From: Janthinobacterium agaricidamnosum
GTDB lineage: Bacteria; Pseudomonadota; Gammaproteobacteria; Burkholderiales; Burkholderiaceae_D
Assembly (NCBI RefSeq): GCF_003667705.1
Contig: NZ_CP033019.1
Span: 4,030,001 to 4,094,000 of the forward strand
Length of the DNA: 64,000 nt
Direction of reading: 5' to 3'
The notes under the pieces are model-generated. The model saw only the letters and a list, made by a program, of their open reading frames with translations, had not been told where the DNA came from and ran no database searches. Positions 40,204 through 48,654 of the stretch are shown one piece after another. Position 1 is the stretch's first letter; every line of letters starts with the position of its first letter. The position numbers were made by a program, and so were the translations under genes.

Positions 40204-40524
40204 TTAAATCCTGAAGGACTCGCCGCAGCCGCAGGCGTCTTTTTCGTTCGGATTGTGGAACTTGAAGCCTTCGTTCAAGCCTTCGCGCGCGAAATCGAGT
40301 TCCGTGCCGTCGATGTAAGGCAAGCTTTTCGGGTCGACGAAGACTTTCACGCCGTGCGATTCGAAGACGCTGTCTTCGGCCGCCGCCTCATCGACATATT
40401 CGAGCTTGTAGGCCAGGCCCGAGCAGCCCGTGGTGCGCACGCCGAAGCGCAGGCCCATGCCCTTGCCGCGCCGTTCGATATAACGGTTGATGTGTTTCGC
40501 CGCTTTTTCGGTCAGTGTGATCAT
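40204..40524 (-). CDS. iscA: A-type Fe-S carrier protein IscA
   Basis: Receives clusters or iron and passes clusters to apo-proteins, 106 residues from the ATG at 40524 ([15 protein letters not shown]). The three conserved cysteines are in [15 protein letters not shown] and [13 protein letters not shown]. The upstream extension in the open frame is not conserved. It follows iscU by 51 bases. Confidence 0.97.
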   Translation of the reverse strand: MITLTEKAAKHINRYIERRGKGMGLRFGVRTTGCSGLAYKLEYVDEAAAEDSVFESHGVKVFVDPKSLPYIDGTELDFAREGLNEGFKFHNPNEKDACGCGESFRI

Positions 40525-40575
40525 GTATTTCTCCGTAACTGCCCCGGCCTTGCGGCTGGGGCGGGCTACCAACGA

Positions 40576-40965
40576 TTAAGCTGCTGCAGGGTGACGCGTT
40601 TGATAATCCAATACCGCCGCCTTGATGGCGTCTTCCGCCAGGATGGAGCAGTGGATCTTCACTGGCGGCAGGGCCAGTTCTTCGGCGATCTGCGTGTTCT
40701 TGATGGCCAGCGCCTGGTCCAGGGTTTTACCTTTGACCCATTCCGTTACCAGCGAGCTCGACGCGATGGCCGAACCGCAGCCATAGGTCTTGAATTTCGC
40801 GTCTTCGATCAGGCCATCGGCGCCGACCTTGATCTGCAGTTTCATCACATCGCCGCAGGCGGGCGCGCCTACCATGCCGGTGCCGATGGTTTCATCACCC
40901 TTGTCGAAAGCGCCCACGTTGCGCGGGTTTTCGTAGTGATCGAGTACTTTGTCCGAGTAAGCCAT
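40576..40965 (-). CDS. iscU: Fe-S cluster scaffold protein IscU
   Basis: Scaffold on which the 2Fe-2S cluster is built with sulfur from IscS, 129 residues. The three ligand cysteines are visible in GAPACGDVMKLQI, KTYGCGSAIASSS and PPVKIHCSILAEDA, and the HscA-recognition motif LPPVK lies before the last. A 175-base gap separates it from iscS, longer than elsewhere in the operon. Confidence 0.98.
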   Translation of the reverse strand: MAYSDKVLDHYENPRNVGAFDKGDETIGTGMVGAPACGDVMKLQIKVGADGLIEDAKFKTYGCGSAIASSSLVTEWVKGKTLDQALAIKNTQIAEELALPPVKIHCSILAEDAIKAAVLDYQTRHPAAA

Positions 40966-41034
40966 TTTGATGCTCCTTTAATATTCTTGCCGGCCCCGTT
41001 CACGAGGCAAATTTATCTTCAAGTGCCTGGAAAA

Positions 41035-41115
41035 CCGTAGCGAGCGGCAGTGAGTTGTGGCCGAGAAGCGGAACTGTGCTGTAGCACAGTGAGCATCGCA
41101 GGCCGCAAATCGCGA
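41035..41115. repeat. repeat-like structured spacer between iscS and iscU
   Basis: The iscS-iscU spacer contains a perfect 8-bp hairpin with arms ACTGTGCT and AGCACAGT (41073-41090) and a two-base loop, set in sequence with short purine- and pyrimidine-biased words. It is different in texture from the flanking genes. It may fold in the iscRSUA transcript and change the ratio of iscS to the genes after it. Confidence 0.55.
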
Positions 41116-41140
41116 CGCGCAGTAGGTTTAACAGGTGCTT

Positions 41141-42397
41141 TTAGTGGGCTGCCCATTGGATCGAATTAATGTCAATTCCTTCTTTGAACATGTCCCACAG
41201 CGGCGACAGCTCACGCAATTTGTGTACTTTCGATTTCAGCAGGTTCACGGCGAAGTCGATGTCTTCCTCGGTCGAGAAACGGCCGATGGTGAAGCGGATC
41301 GAGCTGTGCGCCAGTTCGTCGCTGCGGCCCAGGGCGCGCAGCACATACGATGGCTCCAGGCTGGCCGAGGTGCAGGCCGAACCGGACGACACGGCGATAT
41401 CCTTGATCGCCATGATCAGCGACTCGCCTTCGACGTAGTTGAAGCTGACGTTCAGGTTATGCGGCACGCGGTGGTCCATGTCGCCGTTGATGTAGACTTC
41501 TTCGATCTCTTGCAGGCCCTTGGCCAGACGGTCGCGCAAGGCCTTGATGCGGCCGATTTCGCTGTCCATCTCTTCCTTGGCGATGCGGAAGCTTTCGCCC
41601 ATGCCGACGATCTGGTGCGTCGGCAAGGTGCCCGAGCGCAGGCCGCGCTCATGGCCGCCGCCGTGCATCTGCGCTTCCAGGCGTACGCGCGGCTTGCGGC
41701 AGACGTACAGGGCGCCCACGCCTTTCGGGCCGTAGGTTTTGTGCGCCGTGAAGGTCATCAGGTCGACCTTGGTCTTTTGCAGGTCGATGACGACCTTGCC
41801 CGTCGCTTGCGCGGCGTCGCAATGGAAGATGATGCCTTTCGAGCGGCAGAACGCGCCGATCTCGTCGATTGGCTGGATCACGCCGATTTCATTGTTCACC
41901 AGCATCACCGACACGAGGATGGTGTCCGGGCGCACGGCCGCGGCCAGCTGCTCGACGGTGATCAGGCCGTTGTCCTGCGGTTCCAGGTAGGTCGCTTCGA
42001 AGCCGATGCGTTCCAGTTCGCGCACCGTGTCGAGCACCGATTTGTGCTCGGTCTTGACGGTGATGATGTGCTTGCCCTTGGTCTTGTAGAACTGTGCCGC
42101 GCCCTTGATGGCCAGGTTGTTGCTTTCCGTCGCGCCGGACGTCCAGATGATTTCGCGCGGATCGGCGTTCACCAGGGCCGCCACGTGGCCGCGTGCCTCT
42201 TCCACGGCTTTTTCCGCCGTCCAGCCATACATGTGGCTGCGCGATGCCGGATTGCCGAACTGCTCGCGCAGGTAGGGAATCATCTTGTCGGCGACGCGTG
42301 GATCGATCGGCGTGGTGGCCGAGTAATCCATGTAGATCGGGAAATGCGGTGCGGTTTCAAAGTGCACTTGTCCTACGTTTTTTTCTGGGGCGTTCAT
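41141..42397 (-). CDS. iscS: cysteine desulfurase IscS
   Basis: PLP enzyme giving sulfur for Fe-S clusters and tRNA thiolation, 418 residues from the ATG at 42397 ([13 protein letters not shown]), with GCAGGAG upstream. The PLP lysine is in [17 protein letters not shown]. The active-site cysteine is in [14 protein letters not shown], on the mobile loop. The protein is about 14 residues longer at the N-terminus than the E. coli form. It follows iscR by 40 bases. Confidence 0.97.
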   Translation of the reverse strand: MNAPEKNVGQVHFETAPHFPIYMDYSATTPIDPRVADKMIPYLREQFGNPASRSHMYGWTAEKAVEEARGHVAALVNADPREIIWTSGATESNNLAIKGAAQFYKTKGKHIITVKTEHKSVLDTVRELERIGFEATYLEPQDNGLITVEQLAAAVRPDTILVSVMLVNNEIGVIQPIDEIGAFCRSKGIIFHCDAAQATGKVVIDLQKTKVDLMTFTAHKTYGPKGVGALYVCRKPRVRLEAQMHGGGHERGLRSGTLPTHQIVGMGESFRIAKEEMDSEIGRIKALRDRLAKGLQEIEEVYINGDMDHRVPHNLNVSFNYVEGESLIMAIKDIAVSSGSACTSASLEPSYVLRALGRSDELAHSSIRFTIGRFSTEEDIDFAVNLLKSKVHKLRELSPLWDMFKEGIDINSIQWAAH

Positions 42398-42437
42398 CAA
42401 TAACTCCTGCAATCAGCAACTTGGTATTTTGTTATGT

Positions 42438-42914
42438 TCAACCGATGGCGGCGTGGTTACGGTGCATCACCATCACGCTTTGTTCGGCAATCTTTTGTCT
42501 CTGCTGGTCGACCAGGTCCTGCAAGGACACAGAATCCAGATAATCGACCATTTTTTCGTTGAGCGTGGACCACAATTCATGCGTCATGCAGCGCGCGCCC
42601 GTGGCCGCGTCGGCGCCGTGGCAATGCTCCTTGCCGCCGCACTGCGTGGCATCGAGCGGCTCGTCGACGGCGATGATGATGTCGGCCACCGTCACCTTGT
42701 CGGCACGGCGCGCCAGGCTGTAGCCGCCGCCCGGACCGCGGATCGATTCGACGATCTCATGCCGGCGCAGCTTGCCGAACAGCTGCTCCAGGTAGGACAG
42801 GGAAATCGACTGGCGCTGGCTGATGCCGGACAAGGTGACCGGTCCCTTGCCCTGGCGCAGGGCAAGATCGATCATCGCTGTCACGGCAAAACGGCCTTTT
42901 GTAGTCAGACGCAT
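42438..42914 (-). CDS. iscR: Fe-S cluster-sensing regulator IscR
   Basis: Rrf2-family regulator, 158 residues, repressing the isc operon when it holds a 2Fe-2S cluster. The winged helix begins MRLTTKGRFAVTAMIDLAL and reads through LSGISQRQSISLSYLEQLF. The cluster cysteines are three in the segment CGGKEHCHGADAATGARC (about residues 92-109), followed by the conserved THELW histidine region. The start at 42914 avoids a non-conserved N-terminal extension in the open frame. Confidence 0.97.
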   Translation of the reverse strand: MRLTTKGRFAVTAMIDLALRQGKGPVTLSGISQRQSISLSYLEQLFGKLRRHEIVESIRGPGGGYSLARRADKVTVADIIIAVDEPLDATQCGGKEHCHGADAATGARCMTHELWSTLNEKMVDYLDSVSLQDLVDQQRQKIAEQSVMVMHRNHAAIG

Positions 42915-42970
42915 ACATCCTCTGGTCAACTGGTTTAAAATATTGCGGTTTTTCAACTCCTCAAACCCCG

Positions 42971-42996
42971 AGTAGTTGAATGATTTAGTCAAGTAT
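42971..42996 (-). promoter_or_regulatory. predicted type I IscR binding site before iscR
   Basis: The minus-strand sequence reads ATACTTGACTAAATC from 42996 and continues ATTCAACTACT to 42971, matching the general IscR type I pattern (ATA-yy-GACTAwwT-AGT-like two-fold arrangement). It lies about 57 bases before the iscR ATG and suggests autoregulation as in other proteobacteria. A possible promoter, TTGAGG-N16-TATTTT, lies just downstream of it. Confidence 0.6.
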
Positions 42997-43103
42997 AACA
43001 AATTCGGCGGGGTTTGTCAGAGCGCCCCTCGATGACCACAGGGCTGGAAGGGGCATGGCCGGCCGCGCCAGGCGCGGCGGCATCAGGAAAACAACAATAC
43101 TGC

Positions 43104-43655
43104 TCAGGCACGCAGAGCGCTACGTACTTTCATTAACTCAAACCCCAGCAGGTTCAAGCCGTCCCAGGTGGCGGGGTCCAGGATGCGCGGATTGTCCGAC
43201 GCCAGGCCCACGCCCCAGATGCGGTCGACGGGACTGGCTTCGACGATGACGCGCTCGCCCGTGCCCAGCAAGAATTTGCGCAGCGCGGCTTTTTGCGAGA
43301 ACTTGGCGAAGTTGCCATCGAAGACGATGCCGGCGCGCGCCGCCTCCCACGCCCTGGCGTCAAAATTGGCCACTTCGCGCCCCAGCTTCTTCACTTCCGA
43401 CGGCCGGGCGGCCGCCACGATGCGCGCCTGCACGGCCGTGTCGCCGAACAGGGCCGCCTTTTGCGCCATCATGTAGTGCTCGGCCGTGGCATACGTCACG
43501 CCAGCGAGGCTGAACGGCGACGGAAACCACTGGCTGAAGCAGCTTTTGTCGGGCACCTGCGGCTGCGCCGGCGTGTGGCCCCAGAAATACAGATAGTCGG
43601 GCTCGCCGCCCGCCGCGATCCACGCCTTCAATTCTTCCACGTTACTGATTTGCAT
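43104..43655 (-). CDS. NADAR family protein (YbiA-like N-glycosidase)
   Basis: A 183-residue protein of the NADAR fold, which hydrolyses N-glycosidic bonds. Known members act on riboflavin-pathway intermediates (YbiA) or remove ADP-ribose from DNA guanine (partner of DarT1). The core reads FSQWFPSPFSLAGVTYATAEHYMMAQKAALFGD, the usual surface of the family, shown in parts only; WEAARAGIVFDGNFAKFSQ and RIWGVGLASDNPRI follow. The ATG at 43655 has GGGGA just upstream. No DarT is adjacent; its neighbour is a UDG-fold protein. Confidence 0.85.
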   Translation of the reverse strand: MQISNVEELKAWIAAGGEPDYLYFWGHTPAQPQVPDKSCFSQWFPSPFSLAGVTYATAEHYMMAQKAALFGDTAVQARIVAAARPSEVKKLGREVANFDARAWEAARAGIVFDGNFAKFSQKAALRKFLLGTGERVIVEASPVDRIWGVGLASDNPRILDPATWDGLNLLGFELMKVRSALRA

Positions 43656-43693
43656 ATTCCCCGCACTTCCGCCAGACAGGCGATGATTCAAGC

Positions 43694-44473
43694 TCAAGCA
43701 CGCAACAGTTGCATCGGCCCAAACAGGGCCTGCATGTCGCTGTTGCCGATAAAGGACAGATTATACGGATGTTCCGCCGTCACCTGCGGCAAGGCTGCGG
43801 CCACCGGCAAGCGTTTGATGAGCTCGGCAATCTTGCCCCACAGCACCAGTTGCGGCAAGGCCGCCCCGCCCTGCTGCGCCAGCGCTTCCAGCACCACCTG
43901 CAGGAAGGGCAGCCAGCCGCGCGCATCCTGCACGGGCGGCACGTGGGAACGGAATACCAGCGCCGCGTTGAGCAACAAGAAGCCCTGCTCCGTCATCTTG
44001 CGCTGCAAGTCGGGCAGGGTCTGGATGACGCCGCTGCCGGCTTGCAGCGCGGCGGCGGCCACGGGCGCCATGGCGACGCCCGAGGTGTCGCCAGCCTGCA
44101 GCTGGCCATCGGCCACCAGCAGCATCTTCATGAAGTTGCGCAAGGAGGTGGCGCGGTTGACGGGTTTCGACAGGCCCGTGGCCGACCACAGGCTGCCGAC
44201 GGCGCCATCCATGAAGCACACGCCCGTGGCGCTGTCGGCACGCGGATACGGCCCCTCGCCCACCAGCACGTAGCGCACCCGCGCCAGCGGCAGGGCAAAG
44301 GCGGCGAACAGCCGGCCCTGCGTGGGCAGGTAATCGTCAGCGGCCAGCGCCGGCAAATAGGCGGGATCGGCCGCCATCACGGCGTGCAAGCCGCGCAGCA
44401 GGACGGGACGCCAGGAAGCGTGCGCCAGGGACAGGGCATCGGTGATGCTGGCAGGAACGGTTGTTGCGGTCAT
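43694..44473 (-). CDS. uracil-DNA glycosylase-fold protein lacking the catalytic Asp
   Basis: A 259-residue protein resembling family 1 uracil-DNA glycosylases. The water-activating motif GQDPYH is here VLVGEGPYP (about residues 69-77), so the catalytic Asp is replaced by Gly. GVCFMDG follows, as GLAFSV does in UNG. Later segments fit UNG: GFLLLNAALVF, GWLPFLQVVLEAL, LVLWGKIAELI, and HPYNLS for HPSPLS, with the histidine kept near residue 235. Reaction unknown: it may bind DNA without cleaving, or use another residue. Translated 38 bases ahead of the NADAR gene. Confidence 0.75.
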   Translation of the reverse strand: MTATTVPASITDALSLAHASWRPVLLRGLHAVMAADPAYLPALAADDYLPTQGRLFAAFALPLARVRYVLVGEGPYPRADSATGVCFMDGAVGSLWSATGLSKPVNRATSLRNFMKMLLVADGQLQAGDTSGVAMAPVAAAALQAGSGVIQTLPDLQRKMTEQGFLLLNAALVFRSHVPPVQDARGWLPFLQVVLEALAQQGGAALPQLVLWGKIAELIKRLPVAAALPQVTAEHPYNLSFIGNSDMQALFGPMQLLRA

Positions 44474-44556
44474 GGCGCGTCAGTAAAATATTTGGGCAAA
44501 CGCAAATTGTAGCCTACCGGCAAGCAGGCATTGACTGCACAAAATCAATTCCGCAT

Positions 44557-44588
44557 AAAAAAGCCCCGGCCTGCATGCTGGCCGGGGC
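44557..44588 (-). terminator. intrinsic terminator after maiA
   Basis: Minus strand: GCCCCGGCC, a nine-base loop, GGCCGGGGC, then six T residues, 25 bases beyond the maiA stop. It ends the VOC-FAH-maiA unit. Confidence 0.9.
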
Positions 44589-44613
44589 GGCTTACGTTTG
44601 ATGCGGCTCAAAC

Positions 44614-45264
44614 TTACTCGGCGTCAGGCTGCTGCGACGGATGGGCGACGGCAAAGGCCGGCAAGCCGGCGCAATGCGCGTGGATGCGCGCCACGCGCGG
44701 GTACGGCGCCAGGTCGATGGCGAAGCGCTGGGCATTGAATACCTGCGGCACCAGGCAGCAGTCGGCCATCGTCGGGCTGTCGCCATGACAGAACAGGCCA
44801 ACTCCGGCCGGATCGCCCTGCGCCAGCAGCGCTTCCACGGCCGCCAGTCCCTCGGCCATCCAGTGGCGGTACCATTCCTGCTTGGCCTCGTCCGACAGCC
44901 CCAGGGTGTTTTTCAGGTATTTCAGGACGCGCAGATTCGTCAACGGATGGGCGTCGCAGGCAATCGCCAGCGCCAGCGCGCGCACGCGGGCGCGTCCCAG
45001 CGCATCCGCCGGCAGCAGCGGCACGGCTGGCCGCGTTTCATCTAGGTATTCGAGCATGGCCAGCGACTGCGTCAGGATGGCGCCCTCGTCGTCGAGCGCC
45101 GGCACCAGGGCCGACGGGTTGACGGCGCGGTAGGCCGGCAGCAGCTGCTGGCCGCCGTCCTGCAGCAGGTGCACGGGGATGCTGTCGTAGGCGATACCCT
45201 TCAAATTCAAGGCAATGCGCACGCGGTAGGCGGCCGAACTGCGGAAATAGGTGTACAGCTTCAT
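44614..45264 (-). CDS. maiA: maleylacetoacetate isomerase (zeta-class glutathione transferase)
   Basis: Glutathione-dependent isomerisation of maleylacetoacetate or maleylpyruvate during aromatic ring breakdown. The 216-residue protein has the zeta signature SSAAYRVRIALNLKG (residues 9-23) with the active-site serine pair and VNPSALVPALDDEG. An all-helical C-terminal domain follows, with VEALLAQGD and FCHGDSPTMADCCLVPQ. It begins 14 bases after the FAH gene. Confidence 0.95.
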   Translation of the reverse strand: MKLYTYFRSSAAYRVRIALNLKGIAYDSIPVHLLQDGGQQLLPAYRAVNPSALVPALDDEGAILTQSLAMLEYLDETRPAVPLLPADALGRARVRALALAIACDAHPLTNLRVLKYLKNTLGLSDEAKQEWYRHWMAEGLAAVEALLAQGDPAGVGLFCHGDSPTMADCCLVPQVFNAQRFAIDLAPYPRVARIHAHCAGLPAFAVAHPSQQPDAE

Positions 45265-45278
45265 GGGGCGCCCTCCCC

Positions 45279-46301
45279 TCAGGCGCGGCCGGCGTACAGG
45301 GCCACGGTTTGCTCGATGCTGCCGAAGATGCTGGCGCCCGCCGCGTCGCGCATCTCGATGCGCACCGTGTCGCCGAACTGCAGGTAAGCCGTCTTCGGCG
45401 CGCCGTGTTCGATGGTTTCATACATGCGCACTTCGGCCAGGCAGCAGTAACCGACGCCGCCGTTTTCGATGCTGGAGCCGAACAGGTTGCCCTGCTTGTT
45501 CGACACGGTGCCGGAGCCGACGATGCTGCCGGCGCCCAGTTCGCGCGTCTTCGCCGCATGGGCGACGAGCTGCGCAAAATTGAAGGTCATGTCTTCGCCC
45601 GCATTCGGTTTGCCGAACGGTTTGTCGTTCAAGTCCACCAGCAGCGGCAGGTGCAGCTTGCTGTCCGCCCAGTCGGCACCCAGTTCATCGGGCGTGACGG
45701 CGACGGGCGAAAACGCGCTGGCCGCCTTCGACTGGAAGAAACCGAAACCCTTGGCCAGTTCGCCCGGGATCAGGTTGCGCAAGGAGACATCGTTGACCAG
45801 CATCACCAGGCGGATCGCTTTCGCCGCGTCGGCCGCGCCGGCGCCCATGGCCACATCGCCCGTGATCACCGCCACTTCCGCTTCCAGGTCGATGCCCCAC
45901 TCTTCCGACAGGGCGAAGATGGGGTCGCGCGGGCCGATAAAGCTGTCGGAGCCGCCCTGGTACATCAGCGGGTCCGTGTAGAACGAGGCCGGCACTTCCG
46001 CGTTGCGCGCCTTGCGCACCAGTTCCACGTGGTTGATGTAGGCCGAACCGTCGGCCCACTGGTAGGCGCGCGGCAGCGGCGAGTGGCACAGATTGGCATC
46101 AAACGGCTGCGCGTCCGGCGCCTGGCCCGCGTTCAAGGCCGCGTAGGCGGTTTCGAGCTTGGGCGCCACAGCGTCCCAGTTGTCGAGCGCCGCCTGCAGG
46201 GTGGGAGCGATGGCGGCCACGCGCTGGTACTGGCGCAGGTCGCGGCTGACGAGGATCAGGGCGCCGTCGCGGCTGCCGTTTTTCAGGGTTGCGAGTTTCA
46301 T
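45279..46301 (-). CDS. fumarylacetoacetate hydrolase family protein
   Basis: A 340-residue C-C bond hydrolase of the FAH family. The metal-binding region contains DLEAEVAVITGDV (about residues 140-152), with the preceding PRDPIFALSEEWGID. The C-terminal half holds GSGTVSNKQGNLFGSS. With maiA downstream, it probably cleaves fumarylacetoacetate or fumarylpyruvate. The exact substrate depends on the missing ring-cleavage gene. It lies 52 bases after the VOC gene. Confidence 0.88.
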   Translation of the reverse strand: MKLATLKNGSRDGALILVSRDLRQYQRVAAIAPTLQAALDNWDAVAPKLETAYAALNAGQAPDAQPFDANLCHSPLPRAYQWADGSAYINHVELVRKARNAEVPASFYTDPLMYQGGSDSFIGPRDPIFALSEEWGIDLEAEVAVITGDVAMGAGAADAAKAIRLVMLVNDVSLRNLIPGELAKGFGFFQSKAASAFSPVAVTPDELGADWADSKLHLPLLVDLNDKPFGKPNAGEDMTFNFAQLVAHAAKTRELGAGSIVGSGTVSNKQGNLFGSSIENGGVGYCCLAEVRMYETIEHGAPKTAYLQFGDTVRIEMRDAAGASIFGSIEQTVALYAGRA

Positions 46302-46353
46302 GGAGTGTGTTCCTTTTGAGGCGTAGTGTTCAGATGGATGCCGTGGGCGGCGC

Positions 46354-46887
46354 TCAGGCTTCGGCCGGCGCGTGCATCCAGGCGGCGTGCTTCGGCGCGC
46401 GGCGCGTCTGCGACCATTCTTCCAGCATTTCCCATTTGACGGCGTCTAGTTTGGCCATCATCTCGGGCGTGCCCACGTTGGCCGCCAGTTCCAGGCGGTG
46501 GCCGTTGGGGTCGAAGAAATAGATCGACTGGAAGATGGCGTGGTTCACCGGGCCCAGCACCTCGATGCCGGCGGCTACCAGGCGCTCCTTGGCGGCCAGC
46601 AGTTCCTCCATGCTGCCCACTTCCAGCGCCAGGTGCTGCACCCAGGCCGGGGTATTGCGGTCGCGGTCCATCGGCGGCTGCGTCGGCAGTTCAAAAAAGG
46701 CCAGCACATTGCCCTGACCCGCGTCGAGGAAGACGTGCATGTACGGGTCCGGCGCCTTGGTCGACGGCACCAGGTCTTCGGCGATGGCGAGGACGAAATT
46801 CATGTTCAAATGCTTGACGTACCACTCGACGGTTTTCTTCGCGTCGATGCAGCGGTAGGCGACGTGGTGGATTTGCTTGATCTTCAT
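46354..46887 (-). CDS. VOC family protein, likely ring-cleavage or related metalloenzyme
   Basis: A 177-residue vicinal oxygen chelate protein with the pattern of a two-domain metal site: a histidine in IHHVAYRCID (residue 7 or 8), one in WVQHLALEV (about 91) and a glutamate in GHRLELAAN (about 140). These fit a 2-His-1-Glu iron site. With the FAH and maiA genes downstream it may be an extradiol-type dioxygenase of aromatic breakdown, but hydrolases or isomerases share the fold. It is divergent from the LysR gene. Confidence 0.78.
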   Translation of the reverse strand: MKIKQIHHVAYRCIDAKKTVEWYVKHLNMNFVLAIAEDLVPSTKAPDPYMHVFLDAGQGNVLAFFELPTQPPMDRDRNTPAWVQHLALEVGSMEELLAAKERLVAAGIEVLGPVNHAIFQSIYFFDPNGHRLELAANVGTPEMMAKLDAVKWEMLEEWSQTRRAPKHAAWMHAPAEA

Positions 46888-46993
46888 AATGTCTGTCTCC
46901 GATGGATGGCGGGTTTTTCAGCTTTTCACCATTAGAATCGAGTTACAGCTATCATACAAACAATTTTTAACCATCGATTTATCGGATTATCTT

Positions 46994-47962
46994 ATGAGTC
47001 CCAGCCTGCGACAGATGCGCGCCTTCGTGGCGCTGGCCAAGACCGGCAGCTTTACCCTGGCCGCCGAATATCTGCACGTGACGCAATCCGCCTTGAGCGG
47101 CTTGATCAAGGAACTGGAAAGCGTGCTGGGCGTGCGCGTGGTCGAGCGCAGCACGCGCAAGACGCAGCTGTCGGAAATCGGCCGCGAACTGTATCCGCTG
47201 TTTGAAAAGATGATCGAGGACCTCGACGGCGCCATGGCCGGCATCGCCCAGCGCAAGGCCCTGAAGACGGGCCTGGTGCGCATCGCCGCGCCGCAGATGA
47301 TGGCGTGCACCCTGCTGCCGGAAGTGATCGCCGCCTACCGCCAGGCGCACCCGGAGGTGCAGCTGCGCCTGGTCGACTGCCCCGTGGAAAACGTGTCGGC
47401 GCGCGTCTTCAGCGGCGAAGTCGATTTCGGCATCGGCCCCGAGCGCGATCCGACGGCGGAAATCGCCGCGCAAGTGCTGTTCGAGATGCCCTTCGTACTG
47501 GTCTTCCCCGAGCAGCATCCGCTGCAGCAGAAAGAGCGCGTGACCTGGGCCGACGTGGGCGACTACCCGTTCATTTCGCTGCAGGGCCAGTTCACAGAGC
47601 GTTTGCTGCGCGACATGCACGGCGCGTTTCGCGAACTGTCGCTCAATCCCTATAACGAAGTGACCTTCATGACGACGGCGCTGGCCATGGTCAGCGCCAA
47701 CCTCGGCATCACGGTCTGCTTGCCGTACGCGGAACCGATGGTCAAACTCTACAAATTGCACATGCGCACCCTGCACGAGCCGGAACTGACGCGGCGCTTT
47801 TTCGTCTACACGAAGACGGGGCGTTCGCTGTCGCCGGCCGCCGAAAGCTTCATGGCCTTCCTGTTCCGCTTTGTCGAGACGCACGAGTGGAACGTGGGAG
47901 CGGGCGGCCCGGCCGCCCGCGACACCCCGCCGGCCGGCGGCCTCGCCGGCGCCCCTTTATAA
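46994..47962 (+). CDS. LysR-type transcriptional regulator
   Basis: A 322-residue regulator from the ATG at 46994 (MSPSLRQMRAFVALAKTG). The N-terminal helix-turn-helix includes FTLAAEYLHVTQSALSGLIKEL and the wing VVERSTRKTQLSE. The C-terminal effector domain starts near residue 93 (VRIAAPQMMACTLLPEV). Divergent arrangement with the VOC-FAH-maiA unit suggests it controls that unit, with an intermediate as the co-inducer; that is inferred. The C-terminal 20 residues are Gly/Pro/Ala-rich. Confidence 0.92.
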   Translation: MSPSLRQMRAFVALAKTGSFTLAAEYLHVTQSALSGLIKELESVLGVRVVERSTRKTQLSEIGRELYPLFEKMIEDLDGAMAGIAQRKALKTGLVRIAAPQMMACTLLPEVIAAYRQAHPEVQLRLVDCPVENVSARVFSGEVDFGIGPERDPTAEIAAQVLFEMPFVLVFPEQHPLQQKERVTWADVGDYPFISLQGQFTERLLRDMHGAFRELSLNPYNEVTFMTTALAMVSANLGITVCLPYAEPMVKLYKLHMRTLHEPELTRRFFVYTKTGRSLSPAAESFMAFLFRFVETHEWNVGAGGPAARDTPPAGGLAGAPL

Positions 47963-47991
47963 TGGCGCATCGCCCCTTATCCGCTTGCACC

Positions 47992-48609
47992 ATGACCCAG
48001 CCTGACCAGCACGCCCTGTCGCCCACCGACGCCGCCACCATCGCCATCAACCAGCGCATGAACAAATTCGACGGCCATGAGCAGGTGTGGCTGTTCGGCT
48101 ATGGCTCGCTGATCTACAAGGCGGACTTCCCCTATATCGAACGGCGCCCCGCCAGCATCGAAGGCTGGACGCGGCGCTTCTGGCAAGGTTCGCACGATCA
48201 CCGGGGCACGCCGATGGCACCGGGCCGGGTCGCCACCATCGTGCCGCAGGCGGGCGCCGTGTGCGACGGCATGGCGTATCTGATCACGCCCGAAGTCTTC
48301 GCCCACCTCGACCACCGCGAAAAAAACGGCTACCTGCGCCTGGCCACCGACATCACTTTCGACGATGGCAGCAAGGTCGAAGGCCTGGTGTACATCGCCA
48401 ACGAGGAAAACGCCGCCTTCCTCGGCGCCGCATCGGAACTCGATATCGCGCGCCAGATCGCCCGATCAAACGGCCCCAGCGGTCCGAACAGCGAGTACCT
48501 GCTGCACCTGGCCAGCGCCCTGCGCGAACTGGGCAAGAGCGATCCGCATGTCTTTTCCATTGAGCAACATCTGGCGCAGATGCAGGAACAGGATAATGCC
48601 GCACGATAG
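47992..48609 (+). CDS. gamma-glutamylcyclotransferase, ChaC family
   Basis: Probably degrades glutathione by releasing 5-oxoproline. The 205-residue protein has the substrate loop WLFGYGSLIYKADFPY and the later HREKNGYLRLATDITF, with the family GlyTyrGlySer-type YGSLI and an expected catalytic glutamate near EKNGY. The ATG at 47992 is used here; an in-frame ATG at 47962 overlaps the LysR stop codon (TAATG) and would imply coupled translation. Ribosome binding sites are weak for both. Confidence 0.88.
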   Translation: MTQPDQHALSPTDAATIAINQRMNKFDGHEQVWLFGYGSLIYKADFPYIERRPASIEGWTRRFWQGSHDHRGTPMAPGRVATIVPQAGAVCDGMAYLITPEVFAHLDHREKNGYLRLATDITFDDGSKVEGLVYIANEENAAFLGAASELDIARQIARSNGPSGPNSEYLLHLASALRELGKSDPHVFSIEQHLAQMQEQDNAAR

Positions 48610-48654
48610 CGCCGCAGCGCACCCCTGCGGCATCAGCGCTGACGCTGGTTTAAC

